Translations under genes and position numbers: made by a program
The notes under the pieces: model-generated
The model's input: the letters and a program-made list of their open reading frames with translations, nothing else
The model's database searches: none
What the model was told of the DNA's origin: nothing
Source of the DNA: Planctomyces sp. SH-PL14
GTDB lineage: Bacteria; Planctomycetota; Planctomycetia; Planctomycetales; Planctomycetaceae
Length of the DNA: 64,000 nt
NCBI RefSeq assembly: GCF_001610835.1
Contig: NZ_CP011270.1
Span: 1,178,001-1,242,000 of the forward strand
Direction: 5' to 3'
Part shown: positions 45,781-55,444 of the stretch, in pieces
Layout: each line of letters starts with the position of its first letter
How positions within the stretch are numbered: position 1 is the stretch's first letter

Positions 45781-48050
45781 TCCCCTTTTCTCTCCACCTT
45801 GGCAGCGAGGGCAGTCCTGAGCTCCTGAACCCGTTCCAGGACCACTCCTTCGGGAGGGTGTTCCAGGACCCAGTCGGCCGCCGCGAGCCCGTCGGCGTAG
45901 CGGCCGAGGTTGTAGCACAGGATCGCTTTCATGATCTGGTCCTGACCGCTCTCGGGGCGGAACGCCAGGATCGCTTCCACGTATCGCAGAGTTGCCTCGG
46001 CGTCCCCCTTGCGGTTCGCCACGCCGATCAGGTTGCGGCACATCCGCTCGATGATCTGTCGCGGCGTCTGCGGGGCGAGGTATTCGTCGTCCCAGTCGTC
46101 GGTCCGCCCGCCGGTCACGCGGACCTGGGCCTCCTTGATCGAGAGCGGCGCTCCGCGGTCGAAGACGTCGATGAGCTGCGGCTCCCCTTCCGACGGGACG
46201 TACCGCGTGACGTAGTGCCCGGGCAGCCCGACCCCTTCGACCTTCAGCCCGACCCGCTCGGCGACGCTCATATAGACGACCGACAGTGTGATCGGCAGTC
46301 CTTCGCGGTCGTCGAGCACTTCGTTGAGATAGCTGTTCGAGGCGGAGTCGTAGTTGACCCGGCTACCATGAAAACTCTGCTCCTCGAAGAGGAACTTGTG
46401 GAGCACCGCGAGCTTGTCCGCCGGCGATGACGCCGCTTCGATCCGCGGCTTCAGCTCCGCCGAGAGGTCGTCGACGAGGCGGACGTAGTAGTCGACATCG
46501 AGCTCCGGGTTGTCGAGGGCCGAGATGAGGAGCGCCGCCCGGAGGAGGTGCGTCGTGCCATGCTCGGAGTCGAGCGCGGCCGCGAGGTCCTTCCGGACAC
46601 GTGACGCGTGAACCGCCCGGGCGAGTTGCCGGACCCGCTCCGCCTGCCGCTGAAGCCGCTGAGCCTCTTGTTCCAGGAGTCGCCGCGAGTCGCCCGTCAG
46701 GGCCCCGGCCGCTTCGACCTGCGCGCCCGTCGGCGGCTGGTCGGCGTGGATCGATCGGGTGATCTCCTCGAGCCTGGCGAGGACATCCGGGGAGGGCCGC
46801 TCGTCGACGATCTTCTCCGCCAGCGAAAAATTCTTGAAGCGGGCGGTCGTGTGGCGGAACTTGGCGAGCCCCGCCTTCCCATCGCTCCATTTGAACGGGG
46901 AGGGGTGCGCGTCCGTGACCGGCGTGTCCCCCTTGAATTCGAACACCTGCTCGCCGTTGCAGAAACAGACGATCCGGTCCGCTTCGACCCGCACCTTGAG
47001 GTTGTTCCAGTCGTTCGGGCGGTACGCGGCGACCGGTTCGTCCCAGATCACGTTCCAGTCGTAGACAACCGGGCCGTCGAAGCGGGAGAACCGGAGCTTG
47101 CCGCTGCTGGGATAGAAGCCGTAGTGCCGCTGCCCGTCGTAAAGGAAAACAAGCCCCGCGGCCCCGTCCTCTTCGTCCATGCTCACTGTCACTGCGACCT
47201 CGTACGGGACCGCCGGGGGAGCGCCCTTGGAGACGCACAGCGATCGGCCGCCGAAGCCCGAGGGCATTCCCGAGGCCTTGATCGTCCCCGCTCGCTGCGA
47301 CCAGTTGACGTCAGCCGGGGCGTCCCACTGCTGCGGACTCAGCCGGCCGATCGTCAGCCAGCGGGACATTGGAATCGGACTCGGCTTCTCCAGGAGCGGT
47401 TTGAGGGCATTGACCGGGACCGCGTAGCCAAGGTTCTCGGTCACCAGGGACTTGAGCGTCAGCAGTCCGTGGACGCGTCCTTCGAGGTCGAGCAGCGGAC
47501 CACCGCTGTTTCCCCGCTCGATCGGGATCGCGAGCTGGATCATCGTGCGGCCGTCGACTTCTTTCCGCAGTCCCGAGACGACGCCGGTCACGACGCTGTG
47601 CTCCAGGCCTTCGGGGTTGCCGATCGCGACGACCGGCTGGCCCTGCACGAGCGTTTCCGAGTCTCCGAGTTCGAGGGCCGGGAGTCCCTCGGCCTTGATC
47701 TTGAGGACGGCCAGATCGAGGTCACGTTCGTGGGCTTGGATGCTTTCGACGGGGTAGCTCTTGCCGTCGACCGTGCGGACCGTGATGGGCCTTGCCTCGC
47801 CGATGACGTGGCTGTTGGTCGCGATCAGTCCGTCCTGGCGGACGACGAAGCCGGTGCCGACCCCTTCGGTGGAGCCTTCCCGTCCGGCGAAGGAGACGAC
47901 GACAACGGACTTCCGCACTTTCTGGACGAGTTCGGCGACGTTGATGAGGGCGGGGGCTTCGAGCTTGGCGGTCGCTTCCTGGGCCTGGAGCGCGGGTGCG
48001 GCCGAAGTGATCAGAACGGCAGTGAAAAGAGCTGGCCACCGCGGTGACAT
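45777..48050 (-). CDS. Secreted fusion: trypsin-like protease, lectin-like domain, SirB1-type domain
   Basis: 757 residues with a signal peptide (ALFTAVLITSAAPALQA). An HtrA-like protease core (about 35-240) has the triad His in TNSHVIG, Asp in ERDLDLAVLK and Ser in IERGNSGGPLL, but no PDZ domain. A concanavalin-like sandwich, as in DUF1080-type planctomycete proteins (about 275-425), follows. After a coiled charged region (about 440-500), a C-terminal SirB1/transglutaminase-like module (about 540-690, with LLN-type FHGSRVNYDSASNSYLNEVLD and REGLPITLSVVYMSVAERVG) ends in a TPR-like tail. It is probably periplasmic. Each fold is recognisable, but the combination has no function known to me. 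Confidence 0.78.
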   Translation of the reverse strand: MSPRWPALFTAVLITSAAPALQAQEATAKLEAPALINVAELVQKVRKSVVVVSFAGREGSTEGVGTGFVVRQDGLIATNSHVIGEARPITVRTVDGKSYPVESIQAHERDLDLAVLKIKAEGLPALELGDSETLVQGQPVVAIGNPEGLEHSVVTGVVSGLRKEVDGRTMIQLAIPIERGNSGGPLLDLEGRVHGLLTLKSLVTENLGYAVPVNALKPLLEKPSPIPMSRWLTIGRLSPQQWDAPADVNWSQRAGTIKASGMPSGFGGRSLCVSKGAPPAVPYEVAVTVSMDEEDGAAGLVFLYDGQRHYGFYPSSGKLRFSRFDGPVVYDWNVIWDEPVAAYRPNDWNNLKVRVEADRIVCFCNGEQVFEFKGDTPVTDAHPSPFKWSDGKAGLAKFRHTTARFKNFSLAEKIVDERPSPDVLARLEEITRSIHADQPPTGAQVEAAGALTGDSRRLLEQEAQRLQRQAERVRQLARAVHASRVRKDLAAALDSEHGTTHLLRAALLISALDNPELDVDYYVRLVDDLSAELKPRIEAASSPADKLAVLHKFLFEEQSFHGSRVNYDSASNSYLNEVLDDREGLPITLSVVYMSVAERVGLKVEGVGLPGHYVTRYVPSEGEPQLIDVFDRGAPLSIKEAQVRVTGGRTDDWDDEYLAPQTPRQIIERMCRNLIGVANRKGDAEATLRYVEAILAFRPESGQDQIMKAILCYNLGRYADGLAAADWVLEHPPEGVVLERVQELRTALAAKVERKGD

Positions 48051-48117
48051 AACGTGACTCCGGGATCGCGGATGCGGGACGCCCGCACCATTAGAGCTAA
48101 AACCGCGCGCTCATCCC

Positions 48118-48460
48118 ACCGGGTCCAGGGGTCACCCTGGTGGGGGGATGCAAGGGGGGCGACGCCCCTCTTGCCCGCCGGAGGCCTGGCCGTCGAGCGA
48201 TGTCTGAAGGAGAGCGTGTCCAAACGCGGACACCGTGCCGGATTCCCGCTCACCAACCCGCGTGGGCTGCAAAACAAGCGGTGTGATGTGAAGGAGTCCT
48301 CAACGCGGGTACCACAAAGGGGACATCCGTTGTGTACCACGGTTCCTCATGGAAGTGCCTCCGGCGGCAAGGGGGCCAAGAAAACAACACAGGCCCCCTT
48401 GACCCCAGCTGCCGTAGCACGTTGGGGTTGAGCTATGGATGCTGCGCCGGCATGGACGCG
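48118..48460 (-). repeat. Dispersed structured repeat, copy 9 (with inverted hairpin loop)
   Basis: Minus-oriented full-core copy, from GTCCAGGGGTCACCCTGG to GCGCCGGCATGGACGCGGTT. The distal hairpin (48369-48400) has stem GGGGGCC / GGCCCCC with loop AAGAAAACAACACA. The loop matches copy 6 on the same window strand although the two copies are in opposite orientation. It lies at the 5' side of the HtrA-SirB1 gene. Confidence 0.92.
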
Positions 48461-48469
48461 GTTGGATCG

Positions 48470-49594
48470 CTATTGCGCCATCGACTTCGAGCCCTGCGGC
48501 GATCCCGCAATCGGCACCCCATCCGGAAGAGGCCGCGCCGCCACGTTCAGATCGTGATCGTGCGCAAAATCCTGAAGCTGGCGATATAGCTCGAAACTGT
48601 CCGAATAGATCCAGAACGTCATCGTCGACAACGCCCCGGCATTCCGGATCGCCTGCTGGAACCGCGATCCCGCCTTGAGCGCCTCCTCCGCCGTCTCACC
48701 CGGCACCACCGACTCCGCCCGGATCACCCACCCGGAGACCGTCATCCGCACCATCGTCTGCCCATACTTCAACTCGTCAGCAATGTTCCCCGCCTTCACC
48801 CGCTGAATCGCATATTCCATCCGATACCCGTCGATCGGACCGACCGAGCTCGTGTACCGGTCGCGGGTCATGATGAAATCTTTCTGCCGCTGGATCTGCT
48901 GCTGCAGATCATTCACCAGCAGATCGACCGGCACCACCGAAACCCGATTGCCGCTCAACCGGAAGTGAACCTCTTTCGTGCTGACCGCCTTCGCCAGCGG
49001 CGCCAGCCGGTGCTCCAGCACCTTGGGCTTCGGCTTCTGCGTTCCCAGCGCGGCAAGCTCCGCCCGAATCCGTTCCAGCGCCTTCCGCTTCTGATCGAGA
49101 TCCACCTGCGCGGCCTGCCGGCGAAGCGTCTCATTCTGCAAGGCGACCAGGTCCTGCTGGATCGCCAGCTCGATGTCCTCGAGCGCGACCTTCGGCTGAT
49201 CCAGATCGGCCGGTTTCTGAGCCGCAGCCTGGGCGGCCGCCTGCGACTTCCGGACCTGCTCCAGTTCGCTCCGCAACCGCTCCGCCTCGGCGACCAGTTC
49301 CTCCGGCGGCGCGACCTGCGCGGTCGTCTCCGCCGGAGGCTGAATCCCCGTCGGCGTGTCGGTGTTGCCGGGAAGAGCAGCCGACTCGCCGAGGCTCACG
49401 ACGAACGGTGAGGGTTGCTCGGCCGGCTCCGAAGAGAGTACCGCCCCCTGCTCGACCGCATCGGCGGTCCGCTGCCCGGCACGCAATCCAGCCACCACGA
49501 TCAGGACCACCAGGATCCCGACCATGTTGCACAGCACGTCCAGGAACGAGTCCGTTCCAAGGGCGGGTTCGGCGGCTTCGCGTTTCTTGGGCAT
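48470..49594 (-). CDS. ExbD-like membrane protein of unknown function
   Basis: 374 residues. After a short charged start, one span (about 17-40, SFLDVLCNMVGILVVLIVVA) carries a membrane aspartate as in ExbD/TolR. A proline-rich stretch and a long coiled coil (about 105-190) follow. The C-terminal half (about 205-374) is globular, with a segment KEVHFRLSGNRVSVVPVDLL and later VRMTVSGWVIRAESVVPGE. It follows the giant glycine-rich protein in the same direction with a 100-bp gap, so the two probably work together. Confidence 0.62.
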   Translation of the reverse strand: MPKKREAAEPALGTDSFLDVLCNMVGILVVLIVVAGLRAGQRTADAVEQGAVLSSEPAEQPSPFVVSLGESAALPGNTDTPTGIQPPAETTAQVAPPEELVAEAERLRSELEQVRKSQAAAQAAAQKPADLDQPKVALEDIELAIQQDLVALQNETLRRQAAQVDLDQKRKALERIRAELAALGTQKPKPKVLEHRLAPLAKAVSTKEVHFRLSGNRVSVVPVDLLVNDLQQQIQRQKDFIMTRDRYTSSVGPIDGYRMEYAIQRVKAGNIADELKYGQTMVRMTVSGWVIRAESVVPGETAEEALKAGSRFQQAIRNAGALSTMTFWIYSDSFELYRQLQDFAHDHDLNVAARPLPDGVPIAGSPQGSKSMAQ

Positions 49595-49694
49595 GGGAGG
49601 GTGGAGCCGTTGAACGTCTCGGGTTGAGTGAGAGAGGTGGATGGTTCAGCGCCGCCTCAGGCCAACGCTCTTTACCCCACTCTCAACGCTCAAC

Positions 49695-52600
49695 TCATTC
49701 CAGAACCTGTTCTGAAGTGGAGTGAATGCCCCATTCGTCGGTCAGGGTCTTGAGGGCCTGGTAGTACTGGTTTCCGCCGGGGTGAATGCGGAACGTGACA
49801 TTCGGGAGCCAGTAGAAGCTGGCCGGCGGCCGGCCCCACTGGGAAACGTGCCTGTCGAGCGTCTGCGAGAGACGGTCCTTGAGTTCGCGATAGGCGGCCC
49901 CGTTCTTGAGGCTGATCTCGGGCTCGTCTTCAAGGAGCACACCCTCCTCGCGGATGTGGATCGTCACGGTCCGTTCGAGGGCGATGACACCGCTGTGTTC
50001 CGGATCGCCCCAGCGGCGCTCGCGCGGCTCGCCGTTCGAGGGCCCTTCCTGTCCGATCGACCGCAGGTTGCGCGGAACCGGCATCCCCTCGGGGGCCGAT
50101 CCGGATCGCGAACCGCGTCCAGACGATGAACGTCCTCCCGGCGCGGCGCCGTACACCGGGACGCCGCCCGCACTCGGAGCGCCGCCCGGATCGGATGGCG
50201 AGCCAAAGCCAGGAGCGCCGCCAGAACCGCCGCCAGAACCGCCGCCGCCGCCGCCGCCCCCGGTGGCACCACCACCCCCGGCCGAACCGGCTCCTTGACC
50301 ACCGCCGCCGGAACCTGGAACTCCGGATCCCGGACCGGGGGCGAATCCATCGGACGAACCACCGAACGACGAACTTCCCTCGGAACCAAAGCCACCGGGT
50401 TGGCCTCCCGATCCTGCGGAACCGGGAGCGCCGCGCATCGCGGTCCCACTCCCGCTTCCCTGCGCCGTCCCGTCTTCTTCGAACAGTCCCTCAGGACCGA
50501 ATTCACCGGGAACTCTGGAGCTGCCGCGGGCCGATCCGGAACCGGATCCGGAGCCCGTCGGGCCTCGTGAAAGTTCGCTTCGATCGGCCCAGAGGCCGTC
50601 GGGAGACAACTGGGCCGGACCCGTCGCGCGTCCGGAACCGGGCGCCGCGGCGGCCCCTTCGGCGAAGGGATCGATGCCACCACCATCCGCCCCGTCGGCC
50701 GTTTCGCCGCCGAAGCTCTGTCCGCTGCCAAGGTTCTGTCCGCCGCCTGATCCCACCCCGCCTTGTCCGCCGCGACCTTGTCGAGCCTGTCCGCGAGCCT
50801 GTTGTCCCAAGGCGTTCGAACCGCTCCCTCCCTCACCGACGAGACCGTATCCCGGGCTCCCTTGAGCCCCTTCGGTCCCTCCTCCGATTCCCGGTGTGCC
50901 GAAGCCTGGGCCGCCGGACCCCGATGAACCCGAGGGGCTCCCGACCTCAGAGCCGGTCCCCGGGCCGATTCCGCCACTGCCACCAGGTCCCGTCCCGTTC
51001 CCCGTTCCTGTGCCGGTACCTGTGCCTGTGCCGGGGGCCGGATAGGGACCGGGGCCGCCGGCGAGTTGGGGATCCGTTCCGGGCGTCGACGCGCCGGATC
51101 CGGGTGCGGAAGAGCCGGTCCCGCCCGACGATGTTCCGGCACCGCCGGACGAGCGTCCGCCCGGGCCGCGTGAGTAACCGCCACCGGGCTGTCGCGGAGC
51201 CGCAATCGGTCCGGTTCCCTGCGGAACCAGCGGAGCGGCGGAGTTCGATTCGTATTCCGGGAAGGGGCGGAGGCCCCCTGAACGTCGGCCCGAGCCTCCG
51301 GTGCCGGTCCCCGAGCCCGACCCGCCGAGCCGCGGACCGGAGCTTCCCTGGAACGTGCTGGAGAACTCGCGATAGGACGACGGGGACGGACGCCCGGGGG
51401 CCCCAGGCGTGCCAGATCCTGCCGGGGAATTCCCGCTGCCACCCTCTCCGACAGACGGGCCGGGACCGCCGGAACCCCCTGGGCCGCGAGAACCGGACCC
51501 TGCGGACTCGAACGCGCCGGGGAGCTCGCCGCCTGTCCCTGAACCTGGTTCACGCTTCCATCGCTGCCCGCCGACGACGACGGATTCGTCCATCGCACGG
51601 AGGCGTTCGACCTCTTCGGTCACGAAGACGCCATGTTCGTTGTCGTACCGGAGTTCGTTCGCCACGGGGAATCGCTGTCCCTGGAGGCCCGAGGCGATCC
51701 TCTCCCGTTCCTTGAGGACGCGCTCCACGGCGTCCCGGCAGACCGTCCGGGCCCGCTCCTCGCTGGCCGGCCAGGTCAGCTCCAGATCGTCCGTCACCAG
51801 TTCATAGCCGTAGGGCTGGTCGAACTGTTCAAGGAGCTTGCGGGCGACATAAAAGGCAATCGTCCCCTGCGGCCGCACGACGAGCAGCACGTACGGCGGC
51901 GGCGGGGTCTTGAGCGAGGCGTTCTGGCGATCCTTAACGCTCCAGTACTCGAAGAGCGCCCGCGTCCCCGCCAGGACCGGGTTGAAGTCCGAAGGAAAAC
52001 CGCTGAGCTGCGGGGCGGTGAGGGTCACCCCTTCACAGACGAAGGTGATCGACCGGTCGTCGCACTCGATGATGATCGGCCGGCGGGTCGTGCCGAGCTG
52101 GCCGTCGTAAGGGAGGAGCGTGTATGGAACCGGCTGGTTTGCCAGTTCCTCCGCTTTGATCTGAACCGCCTTCTTAGTCCGCCGCGCCGCATCGTCGGTG
52201 GCCGCCGCTTCGGAGCTCAGGCGCGTCTCGTCGCGGGTCATCTCAGCCCGACTCGCTTCCAGCTCCTGCTTCTTGATGACGAGCCGTTGCCGCTCCGTTT
52301 CGAGCGCCGTCCGCTCCTTGTTGTCCGCCTGCTCTTTCTGGATCGCTTCCGCCCGGATCGCCGCCAGAGTCTGGACCTCGTCCGAGTAGGTCTGCGACAG
52401 GTCCTCAACCGTCTTCCGCCACTGGGCCCGGAGTTCCGCCGCCTTTTGGGCGCTGATGTCGGGATCGAAGTTTGCCGAGATCGAGACGAGTTGGGGAAGG
52501 AAAGCCGGGGCCGGTTCCAGCGTTTCGGTCTCGGCCGCTTCGCGACGGACCGACTCCGCGATCTTCGCCGCGCGAGCCTTGGTCGCCTTCTGGACGGCGA

Positions 52601-52715
52601 CGTTCTTGATCCGCCGCGTCGCAACGAGCAGCAACAGGATCAGCGCCCCCATGGCGCAGATCAGCACCGCGAGGAACGGGAAGAGCTGAACGGATTGTGA
52701 GGAGGATTTCGACAC
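49695..52715 (-). CDS. Giant glycine-rich membrane protein, partner of the ExbD-like protein
   Basis: 1006 residues, start GTG 52715. A span at about 10-31 (LFPFLAVLICAMGALILLLL) is followed by a coiled coil (about 45-190) and a globular part (about 195-345, TRRPIIIECDDRSITFVCEG and TWPASEERARTVCRDAVERV). Residues about 385-865 form an extremely Gly/Ser/Pro/Thr-rich tract (GTGTGTGTGNGTGPGG and similar), with no hydrophobic segments. The last ~130 residues form a compact domain (ERTVTIHIREEGVLLEDEPE, WGRPPASFYWLP). The layout suggests a membrane anchor plus a long flexible extracytoplasmic linker. Function unknown. It is transcribed first in the pair. Confidence 0.62.
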   Translation of the reverse strand: MSKSSSQSVQLFPFLAVLICAMGALILLLLVATRRIKNVAVQKATKARAAKIAESVRREAAETETLEPAPAFLPQLVSISANFDPDISAQKAAELRAQWRKTVEDLSQTYSDEVQTLAAIRAEAIQKEQADNKERTALETERQRLVIKKQELEASRAEMTRDETRLSSEAAATDDAARRTKKAVQIKAEELANQPVPYTLLPYDGQLGTTRRPIIIECDDRSITFVCEGVTLTAPQLSGFPSDFNPVLAGTRALFEYWSVKDRQNASLKTPPPPYVLLVVRPQGTIAFYVARKLLEQFDQPYGYELVTDDLELTWPASEERARTVCRDAVERVLKERERIASGLQGQRFPVANELRYDNEHGVFVTEEVERLRAMDESVVVGGQRWKREPGSGTGGELPGAFESAGSGSRGPGGSGGPGPSVGEGGSGNSPAGSGTPGAPGRPSPSSYREFSSTFQGSSGPRLGGSGSGTGTGGSGRRSGGLRPFPEYESNSAAPLVPQGTGPIAAPRQPGGGYSRGPGGRSSGGAGTSSGGTGSSAPGSGASTPGTDPQLAGGPGPYPAPGTGTGTGTGTGNGTGPGGSGGIGPGTGSEVGSPSGSSGSGGPGFGTPGIGGGTEGAQGSPGYGLVGEGGSGSNALGQQARGQARQGRGGQGGVGSGGGQNLGSGQSFGGETADGADGGGIDPFAEGAAAAPGSGRATGPAQLSPDGLWADRSELSRGPTGSGSGSGSARGSSRVPGEFGPEGLFEEDGTAQGSGSGTAMRGAPGSAGSGGQPGGFGSEGSSSFGGSSDGFAPGPGSGVPGSGGGGQGAGSAGGGGATGGGGGGGGSGGGSGGAPGFGSPSDPGGAPSAGGVPVYGAAPGGRSSSGRGSRSGSAPEGMPVPRNLRSIGQEGPSNGEPRERRWGDPEHSGVIALERTVTIHIREEGVLLEDEPEISLKNGAAYRELKDRLSQTLDRHVSQWGRPPASFYWLPNVTFRIHPGGNQYYQALKTLTDEWGIHSTSEQVLE

Positions 52716-53024
52716 AGTCGTTCGAAGGGGACTCGCTCCTCCGGCGAAGTCGCGCGGAAGAACGCTTGCTCAACAAAGTGGCTATCGGCGGTTTCTGCCG
52801 GTCACGCCCCGTGCGTCGCGCACCGGGGCCGGAGAATCCGTCTGATCGGAACAATCGGTCCGGACGCGGCGGAGGGTCTACTGAAAGTCCCTGTTGCCCG
52901 CGGACGGCCGGCAGAATCGGCAGCCCGGGAAACTCGTCTGGCCGCTCTGGGCTGTTCGCTGGTACAGTCCCACCCGGTTTCCCAGGGACTGGGAGGCCTC
53001 AGGGGGATAGGGGGGATCGTAGGG
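52716..53024. other. Divergent intergenic region between the glycine-rich protein gene and lpxB
   Basis: 309 bp with no gene. It must hold promoters for both directions. No strong -35/-10 pair, operator or repeat element was recognised. Confidence 0.4.
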
Positions 53025-54203
53025 ATGCACGTTTTCTTTTCCGTCGGCGAACCGAGCGGTGATCAGCACGCGGCCCATCTCATCACGGAGTTGCGGCGGC
53101 GCGATCCCAGCCTGCGGATCTCCGGCTTCGGCGGCCCGCGGATGTCCGCGGCCGGCTTCGAAAAGCTGTTCAACCTGACCGACCTGGCGGTGATGGGGTT
53201 CTTTGCCGTCGTCCCGCTGCTGTGGAAGTTCCTGAAGCTTTACTGGCAGGCGAAGGCGTTCCTGAAGGCCGAACGGCCGGACATGGTCGTGCTGGTCGAC
53301 TTCCCCGGCTTCAACTGGCACATTGCCAAGGCGGCCAAGCGGCTCGGGATCCGCGTCGTCTACTACTGCCCGCCGCAGATCTGGGCCTGGGGCCCGTGGC
53401 GGATCCTCTACATGCGGTGGGTCGACCACGTCCTGTCGGTCCTGCCGTTCGAGGCGGAGTGGTACCGGAAGAAGCGGGTCTCCGTGGAGTACGTCGGCCA
53501 TCCGTTCTTTGACGAAGTTGCCGAGCACCCGCTCGACGAGGTCTTCTGCCAGCACCTCAAGAGCCGCGCCCCGGTCACGATCGGCCTCCTTCCCGGCTCC
53601 CGTTCCAAGGAGCTCTCGGGGAACTTCAACGCCATGCTCGAAACCGCCCGGCGGCTCTGCGAGCGGCACTCGAACATCCGGTTCCACGTCGCCTGCTACA
53701 AGCCGGCGCATCAGGAGTTCTGCCTGAAGCGGCTTGCGGAGTTCTCCACGCCGCTCCCGATTGACGTCCACGTCGGGCGGACGTCGGAGATCATCGCCAG
53801 TGTCGACTGCTGCCTGATGGTCTCCGGCTCGGTCAGCCTCGAAGTCCTCTCTCGCGCTCTCCCGGCTGCGGCCCTGTATCGGATCGGATCGTGGACGAAG
53901 CTCTGCAAGCCGTACTTCATCACGGTCCCGTACTTCTCGCTCCCGAACCTGATGGCGGACCGGCCGGTGATGCCTGAGTTCCTGATGGGGGACGATCCGG
54001 AGCCGGAGATCGCGGGGATGACGCGGCTGCTCGACGTGTGGCTTTCGGTGCCGGGGGTTCTCGGCGGCGTCCGGGCTGAACTGGAAGACTTGCGGTCGAA
54101 GAATGCTCAGCGGGGTGGACTCGTCAATGCGACGGAAGCTCTGATCCGCCAGTTGGAGATCGCCCGTCCGCAAAGCAGGGAAACGATCCGGCGGGTGGCC
54201 TAA
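53025..54203 (+). CDS. lpxB: Lipid-A-disaccharide synthase LpxB
   Basis: 392 residues, normal for LpxB. It begins FFSVGEPSGDQHAA, with GFGGPRMSAAGFE, then VVLVDFPGFNWHIAKAAKRLG, YYCPPQIWAWGPWR, LLPGSRSKEL and the nucleotide end VSGSVSLEVLS. It joins UDP-2,3-diacylglucosamine with lipid X to form the lipid A disaccharide at the inner membrane. LpxK, which acts on its product, is at the left window edge. It is flanked on the 3' side by repeat copy 10. Confidence 0.95.
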   Translation: MHVFFSVGEPSGDQHAAHLITELRRRDPSLRISGFGGPRMSAAGFEKLFNLTDLAVMGFFAVVPLLWKFLKLYWQAKAFLKAERPDMVVLVDFPGFNWHIAKAAKRLGIRVVYYCPPQIWAWGPWRILYMRWVDHVLSVLPFEAEWYRKKRVSVEYVGHPFFDEVAEHPLDEVFCQHLKSRAPVTIGLLPGSRSKELSGNFNAMLETARRLCERHSNIRFHVACYKPAHQEFCLKRLAEFSTPLPIDVHVGRTSEIIASVDCCLMVSGSVSLEVLSRALPAAALYRIGSWTKLCKPYFITVPYFSLPNLMADRPVMPEFLMGDDPEPEIAGMTRLLDVWLSVPGVLGGVRAELEDLRSKNAQRGGLVNATEALIRQLEIARPQSRETIRRVA

Positions 54204-54246
54204 GGGACCTCGCACAGGAGGGTACGCTGGGCGTAACGGTGAACTC

Positions 54247-54558
54247 ACCGGGTCCAGGGGCACCCTGGTGGGGAGTGCAGAGGGGCGACGCCCCTTTGCC
54301 CGCCGGAGGCCCGTCTCGTAGGGCTCTTTCTGAAGGAGCACTTGTCCAAGCGCGGACCAAGTGCCGTATGCCCCCTCACCAACCCGCGGGGATTCCAGAG
54401 CGAGCGGTGAGTCCTCAACGCCGGTTCCACAAAGCGGTCGTCCGTTGCTTACCACGGTTCCTCATTGAAGTGCCTCCGGCGGCAAGGGGTTGCCCCCTTG
54501 ACCCCGGCTGCCGTAGCACGTTGGGCTTGAGCGATCAGAGTCGTGCCGGCAAGGACGC
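54247..54558 (-). repeat. Dispersed structured repeat, copy 10
   Basis: Minus-oriented full-core copy: GTCCAGGGGCACCCTGG, AGGGGCGACGCCCCT, TTGTCCAAGCGCGGACCAAG, the GGTGAGTCCTC centre, CCACGGTTCC, CGTAGCACGTTGGG and CGTGCCGGCAAGGACGCGGT. It separates the convergent lpxB and phosphoesterase genes. Confidence 0.92.
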
Positions 54559-54571
54559 GGTTCAAGCCGTC

Positions 54572-55315
54572 TCACTCTGAAGCCAGCGGGTCCGGCAGCG
54601 TGATCCGCCCGAACAGCTCCGGATCAATCTGCCCTCCCTGCCGCAGCGCCATCTCGACCACACCGACCGTCTCCTCCGGAACCCCGCACCCCACCATCTG
54701 CCGCAGCGTGGCGCCGATGTCGTACTCGACCCGCCGCAACTCGACACGGCCGTCTTCAATCACGGCGTAAGAGGCCCGCGGGTCGCCGTCGCGCGGCTGA
54801 CCGACGCTCCCCGGGTTGATAACCGTCGTCCCCCCCAGATCCAGCACGAACGGGTTGTGAGTATGTCCGCAGCAGACGAAACGGCTCTCGATCCCCGCCG
54901 TCCGGTCCTTCCAGAGAGCGGGATCGTTCGGGAGGTACTCGTCCATCGGATCCCGCGGCGTCGCGTGGACCATGCAGAACGAGAGATCCGCAAACCGCGC
55001 GAACTGCATCGTCGGCATCCGGGCCAGGAACTTCATCCGCGGCCGGTCGATCAGCTTCCACTGCACCGGCCGCGTCGCCTGCGCCCAGCGGCGATAACCC
55101 GTGTTCCCCCGGGCCGGAATGTGCTGGGCCACGGAGTGGTCGTGATTGCCGCGGACGAACTGCGTCGCATGACTCCGCACCCAGTCAATGCAGGGGACCG
55201 GGTCCGTGCAGTAGTCGACGAGATCGCCCAGGAAGAGACAGACGTCAAAATCCTCACGGATCGCGCTCAAGGCGGGCCAATTGCCGTGAACATCGGCAAC
55301 GAGCAGTATCTTCAT
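54572..55315 (-). CDS. Calcineurin-like metallophosphoesterase
   Basis: 247 residues. Metal motifs DVHGN (8-12), GDLVDY, GNHDHS and the later GHTHNPF are all present, as in YfcE-type cytoplasmic phosphodiesterases. The C-terminal region contains a further GQPRDGDPRASYAVI strand set. Natural substrate unknown. It is divergent from the small gene at 55445 and ends at repeat copy 10. Confidence 0.85.
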   Translation of the reverse strand: MKILLVADVHGNWPALSAIREDFDVCLFLGDLVDYCTDPVPCIDWVRSHATQFVRGNHDHSVAQHIPARGNTGYRRWAQATRPVQWKLIDRPRMKFLARMPTMQFARFADLSFCMVHATPRDPMDEYLPNDPALWKDRTAGIESRFVCCGHTHNPFVLDLGGTTVINPGSVGQPRDGDPRASYAVIEDGRVELRRVEYDIGATLRQMVGCGVPEETVGVVEMALRQGGQIDPELFGRITLPDPLASE

Positions 55316-55444
55316 GTCCTATAACACCTTGTGCATGCGTCGTTGCGGGAAAACCGGGGTGAAGTTCTTGACGACCAGCGGTCGCGGGAGGTTTAATTCG
55401 CGACAGACACTCGTCTCCCGACACGGCGGCCCCGAGTATGAGGA

